From NCBI RefSeq assembly GCF_002904295.1, contig NZ_PPHG01000048.1:38997-102996 (forward strand): a DNA stretch of 64,000 nucleotides. Direction: 5' to 3'. The position numbers and the translations under genes are program-made. Below the pieces are notes generated by a model. That model saw only the letters and a list, made by a program, of their open reading frames with translations, was not told where the DNA came from and did no database searches. The DNA comes from Amycolatopsis sp. CA-128772. GTDB taxonomy: Bacteria; Actinomycetota; Actinomycetes; Mycobacteriales; Pseudonocardiaceae. This document shows positions 1-9,963 of this stretch, piece by piece. How positions within the stretch are numbered: position 1 is the first letter of the stretch; every line of letters begins with the position of its first letter.

Positions 1-2
1 CC

Positions 3-3000
3 GGGGCCGGCCTGGCACCGTCCGATGTGGACGTCGTGGAAGGCCACGGGACCGGCACCGCGCTGGGTGACCCGATCGAGGCGCAGGCGCTGCTCGCCAC
101 CTACGGGCAGGACCGCGAGCCGGACCGCCCGCTGTGGCTGGGCTCGCTGAAGTCGAACATCGGCCACGCGCAGGCCGCGGCGGGTGTCGCGAGCGTGATC
201 AAGGTGGTGCAGGCGCTGCGGCACGGCGTCCTGCCGGCCACCCTGCACGTCGACGCGCCCAGTTCGGCGGTGGACTGGTCCGAGGGCGCGGTGGAACTGC
301 TGACCCAGGCGCGGGCGTGGCCGCGGACGGACCGGCCGCGCCGGGCCGGCGTGTCGTCGTTCGGCGTCAGCGGGACGAACGCGCACCTGATCCTCGAAGA
401 AGCACCCGAAGAAGCACCCGAAGAACCCGCCGGCGAGGTGGCGCCCGACGGCCTGGTGCCGCTCGTGGTTTCGGCCCGCAGCACCGGTTCCCTGGCCGGG
501 CAGGCGGCTCGCCTGGCCGGGTACCTCGAGGAGTCCGGGACGCCGCTGGCCGCGGTCGCCGGGGCGGCGGTGGCGGGCCGGGCGGTCCTGGACGAGCGGG
601 CCGTCGTGGTGGCGGACACCCGGGACGAGGCCGTCTCGGGGCTGACCGCGCTGGCCCGCGGGGAAGACACGGCCGGGGTGGTCACCGGCCGGGCGGGCGC
701 GCCGGGGAAGGTCGTGTGGGTGTTCCCCGGGCAGGGGACCCAGTGGGCCGGCATGGGCCGGGAACTCCTAAACGCCTCGCCGGTGTTCGCCGCGCGGATC
801 GACGAGTGCGCGGCCGCGCTGGACCCGTGGACCGACTGGTCGCTGCTGGACGTCCTGCGCGGCGAGGCCGATCTGCTCGACCGGGTCGACGTGCTGCAGC
901 CCGCGTGCTTCGCGGTGATGGTCGGGCTGGCCGCGGTGTGGCGGTCGGTGGGTGTCCGCCCGAACGCCGTGGTCGGGCACTCCCAGGGCGAGATCGCGGC
1001 CGCGTGTGTGTCGGGCGCGCTGTCGCTGGAGGACGCCGCGAAGGTCGTGGCGCTGCGCAGCCAGGCCATCGCGGCCCGGCTGTCCGGCCGGGGCGGGATG
1101 GCGTCGGTCGCGTTGAGCGAAGAAGACGCGGCCGCCCGGGTGGCGCTGTGGGACGGCCGGGTCGAGGTGGCCGCGGTCAACGGACCCGCTTCGGTCGTCA
1201 TCGCCGGTGAGGCCCAGGCCCTGAACGAATGCCTGGAGGTACTGGCCGGCGACGGCGTCCGGGTCCGCCAGGTCGCGGTGGACTACGCCTCGCACACCCG
1301 GCACGTCGAAGACATCGAGGAGACCCTCGCCGAGGCGCTCGACGGGATCCGGGCGCAGGCGCCGGCCATCCCGTTCCACTCGACCGTCACCGGTGAGCCG
1401 ATCACCGAAGCCGGGGTGCTGGACGGCGGGTACTGGTACCGGAACCTGCGCAACCAGGTCCGGTTCGGCCCGGCCGTCGCCGCCCTCGTCGAGCAGGGCC
1501 ACGGCGTGTTCGTCGAGGTCAGCGCGCACCCGGTGCTGGTGCAGCCGATCAGCGAACTCACCGACGCGGTCGTCACCGGAACCCTGCGGCGCGACGACGG
1601 CGGCCGGCGGCGGCTGCTCACGTCGATGGCCGGGCTGTTCGTCCACGGGGTGCCCGTCGACTGGGCCACGATGGCGCCGCCCGCGCGGGCCGACCTGCCG
1701 ACCTACGCCTTCGACCACCAGCACTACTGGCTCCCGTCCACCGAAACGGCGTCCGACGCGACGGCACTGGGCCAGGCGAAGGCGGACCACCCGCTGCTGA
1801 GCGCGGCGGTGCGGCTGCCGCAGTCGGACGGGCTGGTCTTCACGTCGTTGCTGTCGCTGCGGTCGCACCCGTGGCTGGCCGACCACGCGATCGGCGAGGT
1901 GGTGCTGTTCCCGGGCACCGGCCTGGTCGAGCTGGCCGTGCGGGCCGGGGACGAGGTCGGCTGCCCGGTGCTGGAGGAGCTCGCGACGCAGACCCCGGTC
2001 GTCGTGCCCGGACACGGCGGGGTGCGGATCCAGGTCGCGGTGGGCGGGCCCGGCGAAACCGGCGCCCGCACGGTCGAGATCTACTCCCAGCCCGAGGACG
2101 GCGGGGAGGAGTGGACGCGGCACGCCACCGGCACCCTGTCCGCGACGCCGGTCGCGGCCGCGGGCTTCGACTTCACCGCGTGGCCGCCGCCGGACGCGGA
2201 ACCGGTCGAGGTCGGGGACTTCTACACCGGCCTGATCGAGCGCGGATACGCGTACGGGCCGGCTTTCCAGGGTGTCCGCAACGTGTGGCAGCGCGGTGAA
2301 GAGGTCTTCGCCGAAGTCGCCCTGCCCGAGGAGCTGCGGGAAGACGCCGCCGCGTACGGCCTGCACCCCGCGCTGCTGGACGCGGCCCTCCAGACCGGAA
2401 CCATCGCCGCCGCGGCGGCCGGGGAACCCGGGCGGTCGGTGATGCCGTTCGCGTGGACCGGGCTCGCACTGCACGCGGTGGGCGCGGCGGCGCTGCGGGT
2501 CCGGCTCGTGGCCGGCCCGGCGTCGATGACCGTCGAGGCGGCCGACGAAACCGGCGGCCCGGTGCTGTCGATGGATTCCCTGGTCCTGCGGGAGGTCTCC
2601 ACCGAACAGCCGGCGACGCACGCCGGTTCGCTGTACGAGGTGGTCTGGACCGAGCTGCCCGCGGTCGCCGCCGGGCCGGCGCCGTCGTGGGCGGCGGTCG
2701 CCACCGCCGGCGACGTGACGGCCCTGACCGACGTCCCCGCGGCCGCGGTGCTGGCGGCGGCCGGCGACGGCGACGCACTGACCCTGACCTCGCGGGTCCT
2801 GTCGGTCGTGCAGGAGTGGCTGCAGGCCGAACACGACGAGTCCCGGCTGGTGGTCGTCACGCGGGGGGCGATGCCCGCGGGCGACGGCGTGGTGACCGAC
2901 CCGGCCGCGTCGGCGGTGTGGGGCCTGGTGCGGGCCGCGCAGACCGAGAACCCGGACCGGATCGTGCTGCTGGACCTCGATCCCGCGGACGGCGCCGGGC

Positions 3001-4436
3001 CGGAAGCGGTGCTGGGCGCGGTGCTGGCGACCGGCGAACCGCAGATCGCGGTGCGCGGGACGACGTTCTCCGTGCCCCGCCTGGCCCGGGTCACCGTCCC
3101 GGCGGCGGACCCGCCGGCCGGGTTCGGCCCGGACTCGACGGTGCTGGTTTCCGGCGGCGGGACGCTCGGCGCGCTCGCGGCCCGCCACCTGGCCGGCCGG
3201 CACGGGGTGCGCCGCCTGGTGCTGGCCAGCCGCCGGGGCCGGGAGGCCGACGGGGTGGCGGAGCTGGTCGCCGAGCTCGCCGGGCTGGGCGCCGACGTGG
3301 CCGTGGCCGCCTGCGACGTCTCCGACCGGGAACAGACGGCGACCCTGCTCAAGGAGCACCGGCCGACCGCGATCGTGCACACGGCGGGCGTGTTCGACGC
3401 CGGCGTCGTCGGGGCGCTGACCCCGGAGAAGCTGGCCAAGGTGTTCGCCCCGAAGGTCGACGCGGCGGCCAACCTCGACGAGCTGACCCGCGACCTCGAC
3501 CTCGACGCCTTCGTCGTCTACTCGTCCGCCTCCTCGATCTTCATGGGCGCGGGCAGCGGCGGCTACGCGGCCGCGAACGCGTTCCTGGACGGGCTGATGG
3601 CGAGCCGGCGGGCGGCGGGCCGGCCGGGCCAGTCGCTGGCCTGGGGACCGTGGCAGCAGCTGACCGGCATAGCCGGCACGATCGACGACCTCACGCTGAG
3701 CCGGATGAGCCGGCGCGAGGGCCGCGGCGGTGTCGGCGGGCTCGGCGCCGAGGACGGCATGGAGCTGTTCGACGCCGCCCTCGTGTCGGGCCGGGCGTTG
3801 CTCGTGCCGGTCGAACTGGACCTGCGGGAGGTCCGCGCCGACGCGGCGACCGGCACCTCGGTGCCGCCGCTGCTGCGGGGGCTGGTCCGGGCGGGCCGGC
3901 AGCAGGCCCGGGCGGCGGCCGGCGGCGGCGACGGCTTGGCCGGCCGGCTGGCCAAGCTCGCTCCGGCGCAGCAGGAAGCGCTGCTGCTGGACGTGGTGCG
4001 CACCCAGGTCGCGGTCGTGCTCGGGCACGCCGGCGCCGGGGCCGTCCGGGCGGACACGGCGTTCAAGGACTCCGGGTTCGACTCGCTGACGTCGGTGGAA
4101 CTGCGCAACCGGCTGCGGGACGCGACCGGCTTGAAACTGCCCGCGACGCTGGTGTTCGACCACCCGACGCCGCAGGCGCTCGCCCGGCACCTGCGTGCCG
4201 GACTCGCCGTCGGCGAGGTGTCCGCGACCGATTCGGTGCTGGCCGGGCTCGCCGGTCTGGACGCGGTGATCGGGGCGGCCGCCGGCGACGCGGCGGCGCG
4301 GGACCGGATCACCGTCCGCCTGAAGGAGCTGCTGACCGCGGCGGAGACGGCGGGCCGGGACGCGGGTGCGGCCGACGAGGACCTCGACACCGCCAGCGAC
4401 GAGGAGCTCTTCGCGCTCGTCGACGGGCTCAACTGA
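3..4436 (+). CDS. rifC: Type I PKS, C-terminal part of a single module (rifC-like, module 7), 5' truncated by window edge
   Basis: Modular polyketide synthase; the open frame runs in from the left edge, so the start lies outside the window. The visible order is the end of KS (VEGHGTGT and NIGH histidines), AT, DH, KR, ACP and a C-terminal docking tail. The AT has the GHSQG nucleophile elbow (bases 976-990) and the YASH motif typical of methylmalonyl-CoA selection. The DH has HAIGEVVLFP, matching HxxxGxxxxP, and LLDAALQ. The KR has a Rossmann GGGTLG and the Ser/Tyr/Asn site, but reads FDA where B-type KRs have LDD. The ACP has GFDSL (Ser near base 4081). There is no thioesterase; the chain passes to the next protein, 27 bases downstream. 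Module number rests on synteny with the rif cluster, where rifC is one module followed by rifD and rifE. Confidence 0.9.
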   Translation, partial: GAGLAPSDVDVVEGHGTGTALGDPIEAQALLATYGQDREPDRPLWLGSLKSNIGHAQAAAGVASVIKVVQALRHGVLPATLHVDAPSSAVDWSEGAVELLTQARAWPRTDRPRRAGVSSFGVSGTNAHLILEEAPEEAPEEPAGEVAPDGLVPLVVSARSTGSLAGQAARLAGYLEESGTPLAAVAGAAVAGRAVLDERAVVVADTRDEAVSGLTALARGEDTAGVVTGRAGAPGKVVWVFPGQGTQWAGMGRELLNASPVFAARIDECAAALDPWTDWSLLDVLRGEADLLDRVDVLQPACFAVMVGLAAVWRSVGVRPNAVVGHSQGEIAAACVSGALSLEDAAKVVALRSQAIAARLSGRGGMASVALSEEDAAARVALWDGRVEVAAVNGPASVVIAGEAQALNECLEVLAGDGVRVRQVAVDYASHTRHVEDIEETLAEALDGIRAQAPAIPFHSTVTGEPITEAGVLDGGYWYRNLRNQVRFGPAVAALVEQGHGVFVEVSAHPVLVQPISELTDAVVTGTLRRDDGGRRRLLTSMAGLFVHGVPVDWATMAPPARADLPTYAFDHQHYWLPSTETASDATALGQAKADHPLLSAAVRLPQSDGLVFTSLLSLRSHPWLADHAIGEVVLFPGTGLVELAVRAGDEVGCPVLEELATQTPVVVPGHGGVRIQVAVGGPGETGARTVEIYSQPEDGGEEWTRHATGTLSATPVAAAGFDFTAWPPPDAEPVEVGDFYTGLIERGYAYGPAFQGVRNVWQRGEEVFAEVALPEELREDAAAYGLHPALLDAALQTGTIAAAAAGEPGRSVMPFAWTGLALHAVGAAALRVRLVAGPASMTVEAADETGGPVLSMDSLVLREVSTEQPATHAGSLYEVVWTELPAVAAGPAPSWAAVATAGDVTALTDVPAAAVLAAAGDGDALTLTSRVLSVVQEWLQAEHDESRLVVVTRGAMPAGDGVVTDPAASAVWGLVRAAQTENPDRIVLLDLDPADGAGPEAVLGAVLATGEPQIAVRGTTFSVPRLARVTVPAADPPAGFGPDSTVLVSGGGTLGALAARHLAGRHGVRRLVLASRRGREADGVAELVAELAGLGADVAVAACDVSDREQTATLLKEHRPTAIVHTAGVFDAGVVGALTPEKLAKVFAPKVDAAANLDELTRDLDLDAFVVYSSASSIFMGAGSGGYAAANAFLDGLMASRRAAGRPGQSLAWGPWQQLTGIAGTIDDLTLSRMSRREGRGGVGGLGAEDGMELFDAALVSGRALLVPVELDLREVRADAATGTSVPPLLRGLVRAGRQQARAAAGGGDGLAGRLAKLAPAQQEALLLDVVRTQVAVVLGHAGAGAVRADTAFKDSGFDSLTSVELRNRLRDATGLKLPATLVFDHPTPQALARHLRAGLAVGEVSATDSVLAGLAGLDAVIGAAAGDAAARDRITVRLKELLTAAETAGRDAGAADEDLDTASDEELFALVDGLN

Positions 4437-4463
4437 CAGACATCTTCCAGGGAGCTGAGTTCA

Positions 4464-7400
4464 GTGGCCGATGAGACACAACTCCGCGATTACCTCAAGC
4501 GGGCGATCGCGGACGCCCGCGACGCCCGCAAGCGGCTGCGTGAGGTCGAGGACGACGCCCGCGAGCCGATCGCCATCGTCTCCATGGCGTGCCGGTACCC
4601 CGGCGGCGTGTCGACGCCCGAACAGCTGTGGCAGCTGGTGGCCGACGGCGTCGACGCCGTCGCCGACTTCCCCGCCGACCGCGGCTGGGACCTGGACAGC
4701 CTGTTCGACTCGGACCCCGACCGCGCCGGGACGTCGTACACGAGCCAGGGCGGGTTCCTGCAGGGCGCCGGGCTGTTCGACGCGGGGCTGTTCGGCATTT
4801 CGCCGCGCGAGGCCGTCACCATGGACCCGCAGCAGCGGCTGCTGCTGGAGACGTCCTGGGAGGCCCTCGAACGCGCCGGCGCCGACCCGCTTTCCCTGAA
4901 GGGCAGCGAAGTCGGGGTGTTCTCCGGCCTGTCCACGCAGGGCTACGGCGCCGGCGGCGGCGTGGTCCCGCCGGAGGCGGAAGGCTTCGCGGGAACGGGC
5001 GCGGCGACGTGCATCGCGTCCGGCCGGGTGTCCTACACCTTCGGGTTCGAGGGACCGGCCGTCACGATCGACACCGGGTGCTCGTCGTCGCTGGTCGCCA
5101 TGCACCTCGCGGTGCAGGCCCTCCGGCAGGGTGACTGCTCGATGGCCCTGGCCGGCGGCGCGATGGTGATGGCGACGCCCGGCTCGTTCCGCTCGTTTTC
5201 GCGGCAGCGGGCGCTCGCTGCGGACGGCCGCTGCAAGGCGTACGCCGAAGGCGCGGACGGCACCGGGCTGGCCGAAGGCGTCGGCGTGGTCGTGCTGGAG
5301 CGGCTGTCGGTGGCCCGCGAGCGCGGGCACCGGGTGCTCGCGGTGATCCGCGGCAGCGCGGTCAACCAGGACGGCGCGTCCAACGGCCTGACTGCGCCGA
5401 GCGGCCCGGCGCAGCAGCGGGTGATCCGCAGCGCGCTGGCGAACGCCGGGCTGGCACCGTCCGAAGTGGACGTCGTGGAGGGCCACGGGACCGGCACCGC
5501 GCTGGGCGACCCGATCGAGGCCAACGCCCTGCTGGCCACCTACGGCAAGGACCGCGACCCGGCGAAGCCGCTGTGGCTGGGGTCGCTGAAGTCGAACATC
5601 GGCCACACGCAGGCGGCGGCCGGCGTCGGCGGCGTGATCAAGATGGTGCAGGCGCTGCGGCACGGCGTGCTGCCCCCGACGCTGCACGCGGACGAGCCCA
5701 CCAAGGAAGTGGACTGGTCGGCGGGCGCGGTCGAGCTGCTGACCGAGGCCCGGGAATGGTCGGCCGACGGCCGCCCGCGCCGGGCCGCGATCTCCTCCTT
5801 CGGGATCAGCGGGACCAACGCGCACGTCATCCTGGAAGAGGTCGCCGAAGAGCTCGAAACCACGGAGACGGCCCCCGAGGGGCTGGTGCCGCTGGTGGTT
5901 TCGGCGCGCACCACCGCGTCCCTGACCGCACAGGCCGGGCGGCTCGCCGAGTACCTCGCCCAGGCCGACGTACCCCTGCCCGACGTGGCCGGGGCGCTGG
6001 CCGCGGGCCGGGCGGTGCTGGACAAGCGCGGTGTCGTGGTGGCCGGCGACCGCGAGGAAGCTATCGCGGGCCTGCGGGAAATCGCCGACGGCCACGGCGT
6101 CGCGGGCGACGGCGCCCGCGACGGCGGGATCGTCTTCGTGTTTCCCGGCCAGGGCACGCAGTGGGTCGGGATGGGCCGTGAGCTACTGGCCGAGTCGCCG
6201 GTGTTCGCGGCCCGGATGGCCGACTGCGACAAGGAAGTCGCCGCCTTGACCGGCTGGTCCGTGCTCGACGTCCTGCGCGGTGACGAGGGCCTGGAGCGCA
6301 TCGAGGTCCTGCAGCCGGTGCTGTTCGCGGTGATGGTGTCGCTGGCCGCGGTGTGGGAAGCGGCCGGCGTCCGGCCCGATGCCGTGGTGGGTCACTCGCA
6401 GGGCGAGGTCGCGGCCGCGCACATCGCCGGGGTGCTGAGCCTGGCCGACGCGGCGCGCGTGGTCGTGCTGCGCAGCGACCTGTTCGCGCGGCGGCTGGTC
6501 GGCCACGGCGCGATCGCCTCCGTGGCGCTGTCCGCCGACGACGTCCGGGACCGGCTGGCCGGGTACCCGGGGCTGGGCATCGCCGGGCGCAACGGCCCCG
6601 GCGCGTGCACCGTGGCGGGCGACGACGAATCCCTGCACCGGTTCCTGGCCGAGTGCGCGGCCGCCGACGTGCGCGCCCGGATCGTGCCGAGCACGGTCGG
6701 TTCGCACACCGCCCAGGTCGAGCCGCTGCGGGACGAGCTGCTGGACCTGTTGAAGGACGTCCGGCCCGAGCCGGGCACGGTGCCGTTCTACTCGACCGTC
6801 AAGCCCGGCGTGCTCGACGGCGAACGCCTGGACGCCACGTACTGGTACGAAAACTGCCGGCAGATGGTCGATCTGCACGGCGCGGCCGACGCGCTCCTGG
6901 ACGACGGGCACCGGTTCTTCGTCGAGGTCAGCCCGCACCCGGTGATGGTGCAGCCGATCACCGGCATCGTCGACGACGCCGGCGTGGACGCTGTCGTCGG
7001 CGGCTCGGTGCGGCGGCAGGACGGTGGCCTGCGCCGGTTCCTGACCTCGGCCGCGGAGCTGTTCGTCCGCGGGGTCGCGGTGGACTGGCGCGGCCTGCTG
7101 CCGGCCGTCGCGCCCGGCCGCGTCCCGCTGCCGACGTACGCGTTCGACCAGCAGCACTACTGGCTGGAGGCCGCCGGCGCGGACACCGACGCCGCCTCGC
7201 TGGGACAGGCGGCGGCCGAGCACCCGATGCTGGGCGCGGTCGTGTCGCTGCCGCGGTCCGCGGAAATCGTGTTCACCTCCCGGCTGTCGGTGCGGACGCA
7301 CCCGTGGCTGGCCGGCCACGCGATCGGCGGGGCCGCGAGCGTGCCCGGCAGCGGCCTGGCCGAGCTGGCCGTGCGCGCCGGCGACGAGGCCGGCTGCTCG

Positions 7401-9911
7401 GTCCTCGAGGACCTGACGATCGAGACGCCGCTGGGCCTGCCCGAGGGCGGCGGGGTCCGGGTCCAGGTCGTGCTAAGCGGACCGGACGACCGCGGTGCCC
7501 GCACGGTGGAGATCTACTCCCGGGGCGACGGCGACGCGGACGAGTGGACCCGGCACGCCACCGGCACCCTGTCCGCGACGCCGGTGGCGGCCGCGGGCTT
7601 CGACTTCGCCGCGTGGCCGCCGTCGGGTGCGCAGCCGGTCGAGGTGGACCCCGGCCTGCTCTACGAGGACCTGGCCGAGCGCGGGTTCGGCTACGGGCCG
7701 GCGTTCCGGGGCCTGCGGGCGGTCTGGCGGCGGGGCGACGAGGTGTTCGCCGAACTCGCGCTGCCCGAGGACCTGCGGGAAGACGCCGCCGCGTTCGGCG
7801 TCCACCCGGCGTTGCTGGACGCGGCCCTGCACCCGGCCATGCTGACCGCCGACGGCGACCTGGACGACCAGGCCCTGCGGCAGGCGACCGGGTGGCGCGG
7901 GCTGGTGCTGCACGCCGCCGGTGCTTCGGCGCTGCGCGTGCGGCTGACGCCCGGTCCGGACGGCGTGTCGCTGGAGGCCGCGGACGGGACCGGGACCCCG
8001 GTCGTGTCGGTGGACTCCCTGGAACTGCGGCCGGTGTCCGGCGAGCACCTCCCGGCGGCTCCGGCGCGCGCGGGCTCGTTGTTCGAGGTCGGCTGGACCC
8101 CGCTGGCCGCGCCCGCCGGCCTGCCCGCCCCGCTGTGGGTGGAGGTGGCCGACGCGGACGCCGTTACGGCGTTCGCCGAAGACGTGCCGCCGGGTGCGGT
8201 GGCGGTCCTCGAAGCCACCGGCGGGTCCGGCGCGGGTGCCGTGCTGGAGCTGACCACCCGGGTGCTGGCCGTCACGCAGGCGTGGCTGGCCGCCCCGGAC
8301 GCGGACTCGCGGCTGGTCGTGGTGACGCGCGGGGCGGTGGCGGCCGGCGGGAGCGCGGTGACCGACCCGGTGGCGTCGGCGGTCTGGGGCCTGGTGCGGG
8401 CCGCCCAGTCCGAGAACCCGGACCGGATCGTGCTGCTGGACCTCGACCCCGCGGTCGGCGACGGACTGGAGGCGGTGCTGGGTGGCGTGCTGATGACCGG
8501 GGAACCGCAGCTCGCGGTGCGTGAGGGAACCCTGTCCGTGCCGCGGCTGGCCCGGACCGGCGCGCAGCCGGCGGCGCCCGCGGTGTTCGGCCCGGACGGG
8601 ACCGTGCTGGTCTCCGGGGCCGGGACACTGGGCGGGCTGGTGGCCCGGCACCTGGTCGAGCGGCACGGCGTGCGGCACCTGGTGCTGGCCAGCCGGCGCG
8701 GTCTCGACGCCGACGGCGCGAAGGACCTGGTCGCCGACCTCACCGCCCTGGGCGCCGACGTCTCGATGGCGGCCTGTGACGTGTCCGACCGCGACCAGGT
8801 GGCGGCCCTGCTGGCCGCCGTGCCGGCCGAGCACCCGCTGACCGGCGTGGTGCACACGGCGGGCGTGCTGGACGACGGCGTGATCGGGACGCTGACCGAG
8901 GACAAGCTGGCCCGGGTGTTCGCCCCGAAGGTCGACGCGGTGCGCCACCTCGACGAGCTGACCCGGGACATGGACCTCGGCGCGTTCGTCGTCTACTCGT
9001 CCGCCTCGGGCGTGCTGGGCGCGGCCGGGCAGGGCAACTACGCGGCGGCGAACGCCTTCCTGGACGGCCTGATGGCGAGCCGCCAGGCGGCCGGCCTCCC
9101 GGGCGTCTCGCTGGCCTGGGGCCTGTGGGAGCTGGCCACCGAGATGATCGCCCACCTCGGCGGGGTCGACAAGGCGCGGATGAGCCGCGGCGGCGTCCTG
9201 CCGATCACCGCGACCGAAGGCATGGACCTGTTCGACGCCGCGCTGGCGTCAGGGCAGCCGCAGCTGGTCCCGGTCAAGCTGGACCTGCGGGAGGTCCGGG
9301 CCGGCGCGAAGCACGGCGGCGCGATCCCGCCGCTGCTGCGCGGCCTGGTCCGGGCGGGCCGGCAGCAGGCGCGCACGGCGTCGGCCGGCGACGGCGAGCT
9401 GGTCCAGCGGCTGGCCGGGCTGGCCGCCGCGGAGCAGGAAGCCCTGCTCGTGGATCTGGTCCGTGAACGGGCGGCGGCCGTGCTCGGGCACGGCGGGTCC
9501 GAGGGTGTGCCGGCCGAGATGGCGTTCAAGGACGCCGGCTTCGACTCGCTGACGTCGGTGGAGCTGCGCAACCGGCTGCGTGAAGGCACCGGCTTGAAGC
9601 TGCCCGCCACGCTGGTCTTCGACTACCCGACCCCGCTGGTCCTCGCCCGGCACCTGCGGGCCGAACTCGGCGTCAGCGAAGACGCGCTGTCCCTGGTGCA
9701 GGCGAAGATCGAGGACGTCGAGTCCCTGATCAGCGGCCTGCGCCTCGACGAATCCATGAAGTCGAGCATCACGCTCCGCCTGCAGGGCCTGGTGGCGAAG
9801 TGCAACGGCGTGCTCGAAGAGGCGGGCGCCGCCACGGCGGCGGACCACCTGGAAGCCGCCTCCGCCGACGAGGTCCTCGAATTCATCCACGACGAGCTCG
9901 GGCTCGTCTGA
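4464..9911 (+). CDS. rifD: Type I PKS, one complete module KS-AT-DH-KR-ACP (rifD-like, module 8)
   Basis: An 1815-residue single-module PKS. The GTG start follows a GGGAG ribosome site and opens with a charged coiled-coil docking helix before the KS (from about residue 36). The KS active site reads TGCSSSL, with Gly where Ala is usual. The AT (about 550-870) has GHSQGEVAA, but its specificity motif is VGSH (residues 745-748) rather than YASH or HAFH. The surrounding pattern (TAQVEPLRDELL, VPFYSTV) resembles ethylmalonyl-type ATs. The DH has HAIGGAASVP (His952) and LLDAALH. The KR (about 1380-1560) has GAGTLG, LDD (B type), and Ser/Tyr/Asn. The ACP Ser is near 1694, followed by a long C-terminal docking domain. 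Module 8 of the rifamycin line sets C-20 and C-21, so this AT would decide the C-20 branch. The module assignment is synteny-based. Confidence 0.93.
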   Translation: MADETQLRDYLKRAIADARDARKRLREVEDDAREPIAIVSMACRYPGGVSTPEQLWQLVADGVDAVADFPADRGWDLDSLFDSDPDRAGTSYTSQGGFLQGAGLFDAGLFGISPREAVTMDPQQRLLLETSWEALERAGADPLSLKGSEVGVFSGLSTQGYGAGGGVVPPEAEGFAGTGAATCIASGRVSYTFGFEGPAVTIDTGCSSSLVAMHLAVQALRQGDCSMALAGGAMVMATPGSFRSFSRQRALAADGRCKAYAEGADGTGLAEGVGVVVLERLSVARERGHRVLAVIRGSAVNQDGASNGLTAPSGPAQQRVIRSALANAGLAPSEVDVVEGHGTGTALGDPIEANALLATYGKDRDPAKPLWLGSLKSNIGHTQAAAGVGGVIKMVQALRHGVLPPTLHADEPTKEVDWSAGAVELLTEAREWSADGRPRRAAISSFGISGTNAHVILEEVAEELETTETAPEGLVPLVVSARTTASLTAQAGRLAEYLAQADVPLPDVAGALAAGRAVLDKRGVVVAGDREEAIAGLREIADGHGVAGDGARDGGIVFVFPGQGTQWVGMGRELLAESPVFAARMADCDKEVAALTGWSVLDVLRGDEGLERIEVLQPVLFAVMVSLAAVWEAAGVRPDAVVGHSQGEVAAAHIAGVLSLADAARVVVLRSDLFARRLVGHGAIASVALSADDVRDRLAGYPGLGIAGRNGPGACTVAGDDESLHRFLAECAAADVRARIVPSTVGSHTAQVEPLRDELLDLLKDVRPEPGTVPFYSTVKPGVLDGERLDATYWYENCRQMVDLHGAADALLDDGHRFFVEVSPHPVMVQPITGIVDDAGVDAVVGGSVRRQDGGLRRFLTSAAELFVRGVAVDWRGLLPAVAPGRVPLPTYAFDQQHYWLEAAGADTDAASLGQAAAEHPMLGAVVSLPRSAEIVFTSRLSVRTHPWLAGHAIGGAASVPGSGLAELAVRAGDEAGCSVLEDLTIETPLGLPEGGGVRVQVVLSGPDDRGARTVEIYSRGDGDADEWTRHATGTLSATPVAAAGFDFAAWPPSGAQPVEVDPGLLYEDLAERGFGYGPAFRGLRAVWRRGDEVFAELALPEDLREDAAAFGVHPALLDAALHPAMLTADGDLDDQALRQATGWRGLVLHAAGASALRVRLTPGPDGVSLEAADGTGTPVVSVDSLELRPVSGEHLPAAPARAGSLFEVGWTPLAAPAGLPAPLWVEVADADAVTAFAEDVPPGAVAVLEATGGSGAGAVLELTTRVLAVTQAWLAAPDADSRLVVVTRGAVAAGGSAVTDPVASAVWGLVRAAQSENPDRIVLLDLDPAVGDGLEAVLGGVLMTGEPQLAVREGTLSVPRLARTGAQPAAPAVFGPDGTVLVSGAGTLGGLVARHLVERHGVRHLVLASRRGLDADGAKDLVADLTALGADVSMAACDVSDRDQVAALLAAVPAEHPLTGVVHTAGVLDDGVIGTLTEDKLARVFAPKVDAVRHLDELTRDMDLGAFVVYSSASGVLGAAGQGNYAAANAFLDGLMASRQAAGLPGVSLAWGLWELATEMIAHLGGVDKARMSRGGVLPITATEGMDLFDAALASGQPQLVPVKLDLREVRAGAKHGGAIPPLLRGLVRAGRQQARTASAGDGELVQRLAGLAAAEQEALLVDLVRERAAAVLGHGGSEGVPAEMAFKDAGFDSLTSVELRNRLREGTGLKLPATLVFDYPTPLVLARHLRAELGVSEDALSLVQAKIEDVESLISGLRLDESMKSSITLRLQGLVAKCNGVLEEAGAATAADHLEAASADEVLEFIHDELGLV

Positions 9912-9963
9912 CCCCGGTTCGAGACGTCGCGTCCCGGCAACCCCTCCGTGAGGAATCGAAGAA

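Noticed and set aside
400..430. Short tandem duplication (gaagaagcaccc twice) in the first PKS gene
   Set aside because: In-frame Glu-Glu-Ala-Pro repeat in an interdomain linker; ordinary variation.
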